From: Algoriphagus sp.
GTDB taxonomy: Bacteria; Bacteroidota; Bacteroidia; Cytophagales; Cyclobacteriaceae
Length of the DNA: 64,000 bases
NCBI RefSeq assembly: GCF_029254265.1
Contig: NZ_JAQWXX010000132.1
Coordinates: forward strand, 1 to 64,000
Direction of reading: 5' to 3'
The position numbers and the translations under genes were made by a program. The notes under the pieces are model-generated. The model saw nothing but the letters and a program-made list of their open reading frames with translations, had not been told where the DNA came from and ran no database searches. Below, piece after piece: positions 43,233 to 52,467 of this stretch (position 1 is the first letter of the stretch; each line of letters begins with the position of its first letter).

Positions 43233-45149
43233 TTAAATCTTATTGGTCAAATCCATCATTCGCAATAGTTCTGCCACACTCCAAGCTTGGGATACAGCTC
43301 CTTTTGGACGGTGAGGAGGATCTCCATCATATATTTCAGCTACTGTGCCTATGCCGTATTGGGTCATTACTCCGTCAAACCCCTTTATTATTTTTTTAAT
43401 GAAATTGCTCGCGGATTTGCCATGTAGCTTAATATAACCCTCAACAAAATGCCCCATAGGCCAAACCCAAACTGTACCGTTGTGGTAGGCATTATCCCTA
43501 CTAATTTGATCTCCAAAATAATATCCTTTATAAGCAAGATCATCTGGTGAAAGAGATCTTAGTCCCCTGTTTGTCAAAAGCTTTGATTTGACAGTTTCTA
43601 AGATCTGATCATTTTGATTTTCATTAAGCATAACATATGGAAGTGATGTGGCAAAAACCATATTTGGTCTTATTGCCCAATCTTTCTCATCACCATTTAC
43701 CAAGTCTGCTAAGTAACCATGATCTATAGACCAAAATTCTCTTTCAAAGGAGTCGCGAACTTTTTCAGCCAAGGAAGCAATTTCCTGATCTCCTGTTAGT
43801 TCGTGATAAAAACATAAGGCATTGTACCAAAGAGCTTGAATTTCAACTGGGCAACCAATCCTTGGAGTTACAGGTCCATCAGGAGTTACAGCATCCATCC
43901 AAGTCAAGGCAATGCCTTCAACACCTCCATAAACCAATCCATCTTCCCTAACATGAATGTTGAAATCAGTTCCAGCCCGATAGCCATCGATGATTCCTTT
44001 CATTTTCCCGAGATAACGCTCTTTTATGGTTTTACTATCACCTGTATAAATAATGTATTGCTGCAAGGACCAAAAATACCACAGAGGTGCATCTATTGAA
44101 TTCATATTGGTCATCACGCCGCTTCCTACATTAGGGAAAAGTGGTCCAGTTAAATCTTTGGACATTGTGTCCATGATGTTGAGAAACGTTTTAGAATCTC
44201 CTTTGGTAAGCGTAAGCCCAGGAGCTGCCACGAAAGTATCTCTTCCCCACCATCCAAACCAAGGGTACCCTGCAATTACTCTGGTTTCCCCATCTCTATT
44301 TCGAAGAAATTGACCTGCAGAATTTTTAAGACAATTTTCAAAATTGTTCCTTGGGATTCTTCGTGCAATTTCCTTTTGAAAAGCGTTTTGTCTGGTTTTT
44401 GGGTCTGCCTCAGTCAATCCTGCTGAAAAAATAACAGATTCTCCCTTTTCAATATCAAACTCGAAATATCCGGGAACATATAAGTCCTCTTGATAGTCGT
44501 AGCCCCGCTCTCGCTCCATTATATACTCAATATTGTAATACCAATCCGGAGCAGGAACATATTCACATTTCTTTGATAGCTGAAGGAAAAGTGGATCGTA
44601 TTCTTGATATAGATGGAAACTAGCGCCATTTGGTACCTTTTTGAATTTTTTATTAACGATTGTATTCGCTTTAGAAAGGTTGTGAAAACTTCTAAAAGCC
44701 AAGAATGGGGATATTCTTATTTTGGTCGGAGAGTGGGCGTCCAATAATGTGTACCGGATCATCAAACGATCGCGGTTAGTATCAAGTATTAATTCTTTTT
44801 GCAACAAAACCCCACCCACACGATAGGTTAGTTTTGGAATAGGTTCAGAGTCGAAATCTTCAAGATATTTGTGTCCTCTTGGAGAATAATTTCCCGGAAA
44901 TTTACTAATACCTAAGTTGAAGCTTGCTCCATGTTGTATTACCGTTTCGTGTACGGTGGAGAGCATTACATGATTTTGTGAATCAATCTGAGGCTGAGGA
45001 ACCACCAGTAAACCGTGGTATTTTCGGGTGTTACACCCGATGATTGTTGTACTTGTGTAGGTTCCTGATTGATTAGTCCTAATAATCTCACGATCTAAGG
45101 AATAATTCAAGTTTACCAGTTGTGTCTTATCGAAATGGATATAACTCAT
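43233..45149 (-). CDS. Amylo-alpha-1,6-glucosidase (glycogen debranching enzyme)
   Basis: A roughly 640-residue enzyme of the GDE_C family (alpha/alpha barrel). The N-terminal domain begins SYIHFDKTQLVNLNYSLDREI; the catalytic half has GYPWFGWWGRDTFVAAPGLTL near 300, the TWMDAVTPDGPVTPRIGCPVEIQALWYNAL block near 420 with its acid, and WVWPMGHFVEGYIK near 590. It hydrolyses alpha-1,6 branches of glycogen. The ORF track begins at 45188; the ATG at 45149 matches the usual family N-terminus. It heads the operon with the GT4 and GH57 genes. Confidence 0.88.
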   Translation of the reverse strand: MSYIHFDKTQLVNLNYSLDREIIRTNQSGTYTSTTIIGCNTRKYHGLLVVPQPQIDSQNHVMLSTVHETVIQHGASFNLGISKFPGNYSPRGHKYLEDFDSEPIPKLTYRVGGVLLQKELILDTNRDRLMIRYTLLDAHSPTKIRISPFLAFRSFHNLSKANTIVNKKFKKVPNGASFHLYQEYDPLFLQLSKKCEYVPAPDWYYNIEYIMERERGYDYQEDLYVPGYFEFDIEKGESVIFSAGLTEADPKTRQNAFQKEIARRIPRNNFENCLKNSAGQFLRNRDGETRVIAGYPWFGWWGRDTFVAAPGLTLTKGDSKTFLNIMDTMSKDLTGPLFPNVGSGVMTNMNSIDAPLWYFWSLQQYIIYTGDSKTIKERYLGKMKGIIDGYRAGTDFNIHVREDGLVYGGVEGIALTWMDAVTPDGPVTPRIGCPVEIQALWYNALCFYHELTGDQEIASLAEKVRDSFEREFWSIDHGYLADLVNGDEKDWAIRPNMVFATSLPYVMLNENQNDQILETVKSKLLTNRGLRSLSPDDLAYKGYYFGDQISRDNAYHNGTVWVWPMGHFVEGYIKLHGKSASNFIKKIIKGFDGVMTQYGIGTVAEIYDGDPPHRPKGAVSQAWSVAELLRMMDLTNKI

Positions 45150-45216
45150 AGTAGAAAATTCTAAAGAGTTAAAAATAGAGTTTTGCATCCATAAGAAAAA
45201 TGAAAAACAAAAAAAT

Positions 45217-45240
45217 AAAGGTTATGTCTCCATAACCTTT
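45217..45240 (-). terminator. Terminator after the 46-codon ORF
   Basis: AAAGGTTATG / CATAACCTTT with a four-base loop, followed on the minus strand by ATTTTTTTG. It lies 18 bases after the small ORF and upstream of the debranching enzyme gene. Confidence 0.75.
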
Positions 45241-45257
45241 GTTTTAATCGTGATTTT

Positions 45258-45398
45258 TCAAGAGTGAATCGCTTCTTTTTGTACTTCTTCGAAATTTTTC
45301 AACGATTCTTCAAATTTCCGAAGGTAATTTTTCGCTTGCCGAATGTTGATTGGCTTTACCACCGGAAATTTTGGGGAAGTTTTGAATAACGGAAACAT
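45258..45398 (-). CDS. Small ORF, 46 residues, unknown
   Basis: A short ORF missed by the 60-residue track. It starts MFPLFKTSPKFPVVKPINIR, then a charged helix QAKNYLRKFEESLKNFEEVQ, ending KEAIHS. It sits between the tRNA-His terminator and its own terminator 18 bases downstream, so the region is a separate transcription unit of about 200 bases. The peptide is amphipathic and basic-acidic, with no signal or membrane segment. It could be a small regulatory protein, or the transcript could be a small RNA. No recognisable family. Confidence 0.45.
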   Translation of the reverse strand: MFPLFKTSPKFPVVKPINIRQAKNYLRKFEESLKNFEEVQKEAIHS

Positions 45399-45466
45399 CT
45401 GAAAATTGGTTTAGTTTTTTTTATTTAGTCAAATGTTGTGCCAAAAGGGGCCTTCTATTTAAAAGT

Positions 45467-45491
45467 AAAGCCCCTCATATAGAGGGGCTTT
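45467..45491 (-). terminator. Terminator of tRNA-His
   Basis: AAAGCCCCTC / GAGGGGCTTT with a five-base loop directly after the tRNA 3' end on the minus strand, followed by ACTTTTAA. Confidence 0.75.
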
Positions 45492-45492
45492 G

Positions 45493-45567
45493 GGTGAAAG
45501 ACCGGGTTCGAACCGGCGACCTCCGGATCCACAAACCGGCGCTCTAACCAGCTGAGCTACAATCACC
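45493..45567 (-). tRNA. tRNA-His (anticodon GTG)
   Basis: A 75-base cloverleaf on the minus strand with the extra 5' G(-1) facing C73, typical of tRNA-His. D-arm AGCTCAGCTGGTTAGAGC, anticodon loop TTGTGGA (GTG), T-arm GCCGG-TTCGAAC-CCGGT. The acceptor stem GTGATTG / CTTTCAC has two adjacent U-U mismatches (5-68 and 6-67), which is unusual. CCA is not fully encoded. Confidence 0.85.
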
Positions 45568-45644
45568 ATTTGTGTCTGTTGAGGAATGTTTTCCTTAACG
45601 GTTGGCAAAGGTAATAATTAAGACAAATTAGTACAACACTGATT

Positions 45645-46988
45645 CTAATTATTTATAAAAAATTTCAGCCGCTCTCCTTTTTTAGTTTCGTCAAACTTAC
45701 CATTCTCATATGCTAAATGCCCTGAAACAATCGTATGAGTCACATTTGACTTAAATGTATGTCCTTCAAAAGGTGACCATCCGCACTTAGATAAGATATT
45801 TTCTTTTGACACAGTCCATGGGGAATTAAGGTCTACTAATACCAAATCGGCAAAGTAGCCTTCCCTGATGTAGCCTCTTTCTTTAATCCTGAATAACTTT
45901 GCTACGTTATGAGACATCTTTTCGGCAATCTTTTCTAGACTGATTTTGCCAGCGTGATAGAATTCCAACATGGCGACCAAACTGTGCTGATTTAGCGGTC
46001 CTCCAGATGGAGCTTTGGTGTAAATCTGCGCTTTTTCTTCTAAAGTGTGCGGAGCATGATCGGTAGCGATCACATCGATTTTATCATCCAAGACTGCCTG
46101 AAAAATAGCATCCCTGTCTTTAGAAGTTTTGATAGCGGGATTCCATTTGATCAAATTACCCTTTTCTGCATAATCTTCTTCTGAAAACCACATGTGGTGA
46201 ATGCACGCCTCAGCTGTGATGTGTTTCTCTTCTAAGGGAATGGTATTATCAAAAAGCTCTAGTTCTTTGGCTGTGCTGATGTGTAAAATATGAAGACGGG
46301 TACCGTATTTCTTTGCCATAGCTACTGCTCGGCTAGAAGCATCATAGCACGCTTCTTCAGAACGGATTTTAGGATGGAATTTTACCGGAATATCATCTCC
46401 ATAGATTGCTTTGAATTCGGCGAGGTTGGCTGCAATGATGTGATCGTTTTCGCTATGTATCGCGATGAGTGCTTTGCATTCTCTGAAGATTCCTTCTAGA
46501 GATTCAATATTATCTACTACCATATTTCCGGTAGAGGAGCCCTGAAAAATCTTTAACCCGCATACATTTTCAAAATCAACTTTGAGGATTTCATCCAAGT
46601 TGTTATTTGTGGCGCCAAAGTAGAACGAATAATTTGCTAAAGAAACTTCGGCTGCACGAGCATATTTATCATCAAGAAGTGGTAAAGTCACTGCTTGAGG
46701 GACAGTATTTGGCATTTCCATATAGGTGGTAGTTCCGCCTGCCACTCCTGCTTTTGCTTCGGTATAAATTTCACCTTTATGAGTCAACCCAGGCTCTCTG
46801 AAATGGACTTGATCGTCAATCAAACCAGGAAAAAGATACTTTCCGCTCCCATTTATATGAATGTCAGCCTTCTCATTTGAAAGATCTACGCCTATTTTAG
46901 CTATTCTTCCATCTACGACTAATACGTCATTCGGACTTATCCGACCTTCATTGACTATATTTGCACCGGTGATTAAAATACTTTTCAT
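45645..46988 (-). CDS. pyrC: Dihydroorotase
   Basis: Converts carbamoyl-aspartate to dihydroorotate in pyrimidine synthesis. A 447-residue class I enzyme: the metal motif DDQVHFREPGLTHKG near residue 57 (HxR), MEMPNT near 90, ATDHAPHTLEEK near 318 and GGPLNQHSL near 333. It has a candidate -7 box TATTTTTG 35 bases upstream, overlapping the divergent helicase region. Not in a pyr operon here. Confidence 0.92.
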   Translation of the reverse strand: MKSILITGANIVNEGRISPNDVLVVDGRIAKIGVDLSNEKADIHINGSGKYLFPGLIDDQVHFREPGLTHKGEIYTEAKAGVAGGTTTYMEMPNTVPQAVTLPLLDDKYARAAEVSLANYSFYFGATNNNLDEILKVDFENVCGLKIFQGSSTGNMVVDNIESLEGIFRECKALIAIHSENDHIIAANLAEFKAIYGDDIPVKFHPKIRSEEACYDASSRAVAMAKKYGTRLHILHISTAKELELFDNTIPLEEKHITAEACIHHMWFSEEDYAEKGNLIKWNPAIKTSKDRDAIFQAVLDDKIDVIATDHAPHTLEEKAQIYTKAPSGGPLNQHSLVAMLEFYHAGKISLEKIAEKMSHNVAKLFRIKERGYIREGYFADLVLVDLNSPWTVSKENILSKCGWSPFEGHTFKSNVTHTIVSGHLAYENGKFDETKKGERLKFFINN

Positions 46989-47022
46989 CTTATTCGCTTT
47001 TTATCAGGTTTACAACTCCTTT

Positions 47023-47030
47023 CAAAAATA
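47023..47030 (-). promoter_or_regulatory. Candidate -7 box of pyrC
   Basis: On the minus strand TATTTTTG matches TAnnTTTG exactly, 34 bases upstream of the pyrC ATG, in the 49-base gap to the divergent helicase gene. Confidence 0.4.
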
Positions 47031-47037
47031 ATCAATC

Positions 47038-48411
47038 ATGTCCAATGAAACCCCAACATTTGAGGTATTTAAGCTAAATCGTCAGCTTTTGGAAGCAGTA
47101 ACGGCAGCCGGATATACTACTCCAACTCCGATACAGCAAAAGGCAATTCCTTTAGCTCTGGCTGGACATGATGTCTTGGGGATTGCCCAAACAGGAACAG
47201 GGAAGACTGCCGCTTATATTTTACCACTTTTAATGAAGGTGAAATATGCTCAAGGGATGCATCCAAAAGCGCTGATTTTGGCTCCTACCAGAGAGTTGGC
47301 AATGCAGATCGAGGAAGTTGCCATTCAGATGGCGGAAAATACTGATTTACGAATCGTTTGTCTTTATGGTGGATTAGGCCCAAAAACCCAAATCGAATTG
47401 ATAGAGGCTGGTGTAGATATTATTATCTCTACAACTGGTCGTTTTTTAGATCTCTACAAAAAAGGGAAAATCTTCACCAAAGAGATCAAAACCATGATTT
47501 TGGATGAGGCTGATAAAATGATGGATATGGGCTTTATGCCTCAGATTCGAAATATTTTAGAGATATTCCCTGTTAAACGTCAAAACTTACTTTTTTCAGC
47601 AACCTTCAGTGATCGAGTTGAGAAGTTGGCTTCGGAATTTCTGGAGTTTCCAGAGCGAGTGGAAGTGACTCCCTCTGCAACCACAGCTGAGACCATTGCT
47701 CAAGTCAAATATTTCGTGCCAAATATTCGAACCAAAATCAATTTGCTAGGGGAACTTCTAAAGAAAGAGGAAATTGCCCGGGCGATTGTTTTTACCAGGT
47801 CACGCAAAAATGCGGAGGAGGTCTATGCCTATTTGAAAAATCGGGTGGAAGGTGAGGTTCGGGTAATTCATGCAAACAAAGGACAAAATACAAGGATTAA
47901 TTCCATCGATGATTTCAAATCTGGGGATGTTAGACTGTTAGTGGCTACTGATGTGGCTTCTCGCGGTTTGGATGTTACCTTGGTATCGCATGTGATTAAT
48001 TTCGATGTGCCACTTATCTATGAAGATTATGTTCACCGAATTGGACGTACTGGAAGGGCAGAGCATGAAGGTAAGGCCATCACTTTCATAAATCCAGCAG
48101 AGGCCTACCATTTCCAAAGAATCGAGGAATTGATCCGAATGGAAGTTTCTGAATTAGAAATTCCAGCGCAAGTAGATGTGCCGGAAACACCTTTCGCGGA
48201 GCGCCAAGCATATGCTCGGGAGCTCGATCACTTGATGCAGCGGGATAATCCAGATTACAAAGGTGCTTTCCATGATAAAAAGGAGCGGAAGAAGCCGAAT
48301 CTGTTCAAAGAAAAAGCAAAAGAAGAAAAGAAGCGTGGCAACAAAAACTCCAAAGCTAAGACCAATCGAAACCAGCTAAAGACTAAACATCAGAAGAATA
48401 AAGGGAAGTAA
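47038..48411 (+). CDS. DEAD-box RNA helicase
   Basis: A 457-residue ATP-dependent RNA helicase used in ribosome assembly or cold adaptation. Motifs in order: Q motif near residue 25 (PTPIQQKAI), I AQTGTGKTA near 52, Ia PTRELAMQ, II DEADKMMDMGF near 158, III SAT near 190, then in the second domain VFTRSRK near 258, ATDVASRGLDV near 302 and VI HRIGRTGRA near 332. The C-terminal 60 residues are lysine-rich (KKERKKPNLFKEKAKEEKKRGNKN), an RNA-binding tail typical of RhlE-like enzymes. Confidence 0.93.
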   Translation: MSNETPTFEVFKLNRQLLEAVTAAGYTTPTPIQQKAIPLALAGHDVLGIAQTGTGKTAAYILPLLMKVKYAQGMHPKALILAPTRELAMQIEEVAIQMAENTDLRIVCLYGGLGPKTQIELIEAGVDIIISTTGRFLDLYKKGKIFTKEIKTMILDEADKMMDMGFMPQIRNILEIFPVKRQNLLFSATFSDRVEKLASEFLEFPERVEVTPSATTAETIAQVKYFVPNIRTKINLLGELLKKEEIARAIVFTRSRKNAEEVYAYLKNRVEGEVRVIHANKGQNTRINSIDDFKSGDVRLLVATDVASRGLDVTLVSHVINFDVPLIYEDYVHRIGRTGRAEHEGKAITFINPAEAYHFQRIEELIRMEVSELEIPAQVDVPETPFAERQAYARELDHLMQRDNPDYKGAFHDKKERKKPNLFKEKAKEEKKRGNKNSKAKTNRNQLKTKHQKNKGK

Positions 48412-48469
48412 TAGAAGTTAAATTTCTTTAAGGGAATATTTTTTAGTGCTGTAGCTCTTATTTTTCGGA

Positions 48470-49579
48470 ATGAATAGGTATTTAGTACTGCTTTGTTTTC
48501 TTTCATTCGCCTGCGATAGGAAAGAGGAGGCCTCTGAACTAGCTTTTGAGCAAGTTCGAATAAGTATTCCCATTTCTTCAGATCAGTTAAATAGCTATCA
48601 GGAATTCAGTGTTTATAAAACTGAAAACAATAAGATGGTAGGATATAACTATCTCCGTCATACTCTTGATTTTTTTGATTTAGATAATCAAAAGGTAGAA
48701 AGATCGCAATCCCTTGTTTCAGATGGGCCAAACGGGCTTGGCCAAATCCAATCGCTCTCTTGGTATAATGAAGATTCTATTTTTATGTATGAGCGAGGAA
48801 AGCTCCACATCGTCTCAAGCAAAGGTGAAAAAGTAGACACCTTTGATCTTTATGAGATTTATGGGAATTTGAATCTTGGTGAACCAGTTTGCAACTTTTA
48901 TTTCAAATTGAATTATGTAAAGGAAACCAAAGAGGTTTTCTTTTTTATGATAAATCCAACAGTTGATTTAAAGGGGAAAAGTGACCTGTTCTTAGTCACT
49001 TCATTATCAATTAAAAATAAGACTGTGAAACTATTGCCTATTAAGCATACGGAGCATTTCAAAAACCTGAATGGTCAAGTTGGGTTTATTTCTTATTTGG
49101 GATTCTCCGGATTTCTGAATGAAAAGATGATTTATAATTTTCAGTACGAATCACCTTTATATGCTTATTCACCAATCGGTGATGTGATTGATCAAAGTAG
49201 CATTCATGAAGAAAAGAAGATTAGTGAGCTTCTGACACAGGAAGACTCAGAAGTCTTTGATCGACACGCAATCGAAAATCCACACTTTCTCAGTCCAGTG
49301 CCTGATCCTTGGAAGAATTTGATCTACAGATTTACTTGGGGAGCACCGGATCCAAGTCTTGGAGAAAATGGATTTACTGAAAAATCTTCGTCCATTTCTG
49401 TTTTTGATTCGGAATTAAGTTTGATTCAGGAATTTTCTCTCCCAAGCTATACCTATCAGATTAATAATTGGTTTGTCAATGAAAATGGGCTTTACCTCAA
49501 TGTAGCGCATCCCAAAAATGAAACTGTTTCCGAGGATTTTTTAGTGTTTGATTTATTCAAATTCAAAGAAATTAGGTGA
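48470..49579 (+). CDS. DUF4221 family lipoprotein
   Basis: A 369-residue protein with a lipoprotein signal (LLCFLSFAC at residues 7-15). The GYNYLRHTLDFFDLDNQKVERSQSL block near 60 and the later GAPDPSLGENGFTEKSSSISVFDSELSLI stretch fit the Bacteroidetes DUF4221 group, which is probably a beta-propeller. Function unknown. Its stop overlaps the next gene's ATG by one base (TGATG), so the two are coupled. Confidence 0.78.
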   Translation: MNRYLVLLCFLSFACDRKEEASELAFEQVRISIPISSDQLNSYQEFSVYKTENNKMVGYNYLRHTLDFFDLDNQKVERSQSLVSDGPNGLGQIQSLSWYNEDSIFMYERGKLHIVSSKGEKVDTFDLYEIYGNLNLGEPVCNFYFKLNYVKETKEVFFFMINPTVDLKGKSDLFLVTSLSIKNKTVKLLPIKHTEHFKNLNGQVGFISYLGFSGFLNEKMIYNFQYESPLYAYSPIGDVIDQSSIHEEKKISELLTQEDSEVFDRHAIENPHFLSPVPDPWKNLIYRFTWGAPDPSLGENGFTEKSSSISVFDSELSLIQEFSLPSYTYQINNWFVNENGLYLNVAHPKNETVSEDFLVFDLFKFKEIR

Positions 49580-50739
49580 TGCTTGGATTTTGTCTAGGAC
49601 TGCTTTTAGTGCTGCAATCTGGAATTGCTACTATCTTTTCGATTCAGGTTCCTATGGATCATTTTAATTCGGGCAGTAGGAAAATTTCAATTGAATATTC
49701 GATTTCAGGTTCTTTTGATAGCTCTAAACTTACTGTGTTTTATTTAGAAGATCCAGTAGATTCAGTGTTTGGCTATTTAAATATTCCCATTCAACTCACT
49801 GATCAATTTAATCTTGTCTCCATAAAAGGGAGGTATCAATCAAGAGACTTAAATGATTTCTTTGAAAATCGAAAGGCTCCTGATTGGGACATGAAGTACA
49901 ATCTGCTCAATCAAAAACAAGTTGCTGAGGATGTTGAATTGATTAGAAGGGAGCTTCTTGGGAATGAAAAAGTGACACTTTTAGGATACTCATCTTCAGC
50001 TTCAGTTTTACATTATTACCTTTCACTTTATCCCGATCAAGTTTCAACTATGATCAGCATAAGTCCAATGTTTTTTGATGTAGAAGAGAATTTGAGTTTT
50101 TGGAATCAATTCAGTTTCATTGAAGAAAAAGTTGAAAAATTAAACTCAGATAGAGCGCTTGATTTTGCTTATTTTTCTCATTCTGATTTTTTCAATTCCT
50201 CGAAATCAATAAAAGACAGCTTGCTAGTGTTGGCGTTAAACCAATTTAAAGCTGATAAAATATCTGGATTTTCCAAACTTCAATTTAAATCAATTTCTTT
50301 GAGGGTTAGAGCATTTGAACTGATTTACAATACTTCTCCTTTTTCAGAAACTACTTCAAAAACACTTGAATCTTTTCTTAGAGCCGCTTTACCTATTTTC
50401 CAAACCTTTAAGGAAAAACCATTCCTTGTTTACGGGTTAAACTTTGACAAATGGCTGGAATTTGAGGGAAAAGTAGTTCTGATTGGCGGTGCTTTTGATC
50501 TTTTACTTAATCCAAAAATACTCGATGTGCTGGCAGAATTCTACCCGAATAGTACGCTAATCCAATTGAAAGATGGTCATGCTTTAAAGGTGTTTCAATC
50601 CTCACCATATTACTCAGACTTTTTAGAAGCTTTCATTTTGAATCGACACACTTCCAAAATAAAAGTATACGAAGAACTCAAGAAAGCTGACCTTCTTTAT
50701 TTAAAAAGTGATTACAACTCGGTTCGAGCGAAAAATTAA
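49579..50739 (+). CDS. Secreted alpha/beta-hydrolase-like protein
   Basis: A 386-residue protein with a signal peptide (LGFCLGLLLVLQSGIATIFS) and an alpha/beta hydrolase domain: nucleophile elbow LLGYSSSASVLHYYLSLYP near 135, a possible Asp in VLIGGAFDLLLNP near 305, and a His in LIQLKDGHALKVF near 330. The triad is thus plausible but divergent from known peptidases and lipases. The ORF track begins with a GTG one codon earlier; the ATG overlapping the upstream TGA is better. Coupled with the DUF4221 lipoprotein, perhaps acting together at the envelope. Substrate unknown. Confidence 0.7.
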   Translation: MLGFCLGLLLVLQSGIATIFSIQVPMDHFNSGSRKISIEYSISGSFDSSKLTVFYLEDPVDSVFGYLNIPIQLTDQFNLVSIKGRYQSRDLNDFFENRKAPDWDMKYNLLNQKQVAEDVELIRRELLGNEKVTLLGYSSSASVLHYYLSLYPDQVSTMISISPMFFDVEENLSFWNQFSFIEEKVEKLNSDRALDFAYFSHSDFFNSSKSIKDSLLVLALNQFKADKISGFSKLQFKSISLRVRAFELIYNTSPFSETTSKTLESFLRAALPIFQTFKEKPFLVYGLNFDKWLEFEGKVVLIGGAFDLLLNPKILDVLAEFYPNSTLIQLKDGHALKVFQSSPYYSDFLEAFILNRHTSKIKVYEELKKADLLYLKSDYNSVRAKN

Positions 50740-50741
50740 AA

Positions 50742-50777
50742 AAGCCCTGAAAATTTTAAATTTTCAGGGCTTAATTT
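50742..50777. terminator. Bidirectional terminator between hydrolase and M28 peptidase
   Basis: Arms AAGCCCTGAAAATTT (50742-50756) and AAATTTTCAGGGCTT (50758-50772), flanked by A-run and T-run, in the 38-base gap between convergent genes. Confidence 0.85.
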
Positions 50778-52274
50778 TTATCGGTCTGTTCTAGTATTTG
50801 TCCCGTCAACAGGAGTTCGCTTATCGCGATTTGCCAAGTCCCAAGCTGTGTGGAAAACTAGCTTGGCTCTTTTTTCCATCAGTTGGAATTCGATTTTGTC
50901 TACGGTATCTGTTACCTGATGGTAATCATCGTGTACACCATTGAAGAAGAAGATCACAGGTACATTATGTTTTGCAAAGTTGTAGTGATCAGATCTGTAG
51001 TAGAATCGATTTGGGTCGTCCTCCGCATCATAGCGATAATCTAAAATCAAATCGGTATAAGTGATATTGTTGTATTCGTTGATCTTTTTCAATTGAGAAG
51101 AAAGCATCTCTGAACCGATCACATAGATATAATCTTTGTTGTCAGCCTTTTGATATTCGTAATCGATTCGACCCACCATATCAATATTGATGTTGTTCAC
51201 CGTATTTTCCATCGGGAAAATAGGATGGTCGCCATAGTATTCAGATCCCAAAAGCCCTTTTTCTTCACCTGTCACGTTCAAAAACAGGATTGATCTACGA
51301 GGTTTATGGCCTTCTTTTGCAGCAGTGGCAAATGCTTGAGCAATCTCCATCACCGATACAGTTCCTGAACCGTCGTCATCTGCTCCGTTGAAAATCTCGC
51401 CAGTGCTACTTACGCCTACGTGATCATAGTGTGATGAAATTACCAACACTTCATCTTTAAGGTCTGTACCTTCCAAGTAGCCCATCACATTGGAGCTTTC
51501 TACAGGATTCACAGTTTTCTTTACTTGAAAAGTTGCTTTTTGAAAAGGAATAGATTCAGGGTTTGTTTTTGCAGCTTCTTTCAAAGTTTCTACAGGTTGC
51601 CCGAATAACTCTCCCATTTTGTCAGAGCTTACCGTAAATATTGGTCTCTGAGTCACTTCTTTTTCAAAGCCAATTCTACCTTTTCCTGCAAGCGTTTTAG
51701 CTCTGTTTGCTATTCTGTCAAAGTTCGCCTGACCTTCCATGTTTACCATGACGATTCCAGCTGCACCGGCATCCATTACTTTTTTGATCAAATCATTAGT
51801 TCGTACGCCTACAGCCCAGATGCCCACGAGTTTGTCCGTAACAGCCACTTTGGCAAGATTTTCATCATTTACCAACCCAAGGAATACTAAATCCGTCTTC
51901 ATGGCTTTTGCCATATTGCCATCCCCAGAAAAGACAAAATCCTCGTTCATTACGAGTTTATTCTTTCCTATTTTCAGATCAACCGCATTAAATGCTGAAC
52001 TGACCAAGGGGACCTGCTGCAGGTAGCTTCCTTCAACTGGTCCTGTAAAACCAAGTTCTTTGTAGAAATCAGCAAGATATTGTGCTGCAATTTTTTGCTC
52101 CTCAGATCCTGTATCTCTCCCTCTCATTTCATCGGATGCTAGGTAAGTAAGGTATTCTGTAAGATCAGCAGCAGTAATAGTATTGGCATATTTTACTTGA
52201 ATGGGATCTTGAGCTACTGCACTTATTGTCAGGCCCAACGCCAAAGTCCCGGTTAATAACAGTCCTTTTTTCAT
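50778..52274 (-). CDS. M28 family metallopeptidase with PA domain
   Basis: A 498-residue secreted zinc exopeptidase. A signal peptide (residues 1-22, ending SAVAQ) is followed by a PA-type insert (about 120-250, with MVNMEGQANFDRIANRAK) and the M28 catalytic domain: SSHYDHVG near 276, NGADDDGSGTVSVME near 292, TGEEKGLLGSEYY near 333 and a final His region in YRSDHYNFAKHNVPVIFFFNG near 425. Such enzymes cleave amino acids from peptide N-termini outside the cell. It is divergent from gcvP. Confidence 0.9.
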   Translation of the reverse strand: MKKGLLLTGTLALGLTISAVAQDPIQVKYANTITAADLTEYLTYLASDEMRGRDTGSEEQKIAAQYLADFYKELGFTGPVEGSYLQQVPLVSSAFNAVDLKIGKNKLVMNEDFVFSGDGNMAKAMKTDLVFLGLVNDENLAKVAVTDKLVGIWAVGVRTNDLIKKVMDAGAAGIVMVNMEGQANFDRIANRAKTLAGKGRIGFEKEVTQRPIFTVSSDKMGELFGQPVETLKEAAKTNPESIPFQKATFQVKKTVNPVESSNVMGYLEGTDLKDEVLVISSHYDHVGVSSTGEIFNGADDDGSGTVSVMEIAQAFATAAKEGHKPRRSILFLNVTGEEKGLLGSEYYGDHPIFPMENTVNNINIDMVGRIDYEYQKADNKDYIYVIGSEMLSSQLKKINEYNNITYTDLILDYRYDAEDDPNRFYYRSDHYNFAKHNVPVIFFFNGVHDDYHQVTDTVDKIEFQLMEKRAKLVFHTAWDLANRDKRTPVDGTNTRTDR

Positions 52275-52400
52275 TGATTTATTTTTATTCTGGCCCTAAA
52301 CTAGATAAAATTTTAACCCTGCAATAAACCGTTTGTAAATTATGCATGTTATGGGGGTAAATTATTGAGGTTCATAAGGGCTAATTCTTTTTAGATATTA

Positions 52401-52408
52401 TACCTTTG
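52401..52408 (+). promoter_or_regulatory. Candidate -7 box of gcvP
   Basis: TACCTTTG matches TAnnTTTG exactly, 60 bases before the gcvP ATG; no clear -33. The resulting leader of about 54 bases is too short for a glycine riboswitch. Confidence 0.45.
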
Positions 52409-52467
52409 CACCTTGAAAAATCTTTAAGATTCCATACCCAAATACTTCATTATTCCTTAAGTTCTTT

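Noticed and set aside
52275-52467. Possible glycine riboswitch before gcvP
   Set aside because: No conserved glycine-aptamer helices are visible and the inferred leader is only about 54 bases.
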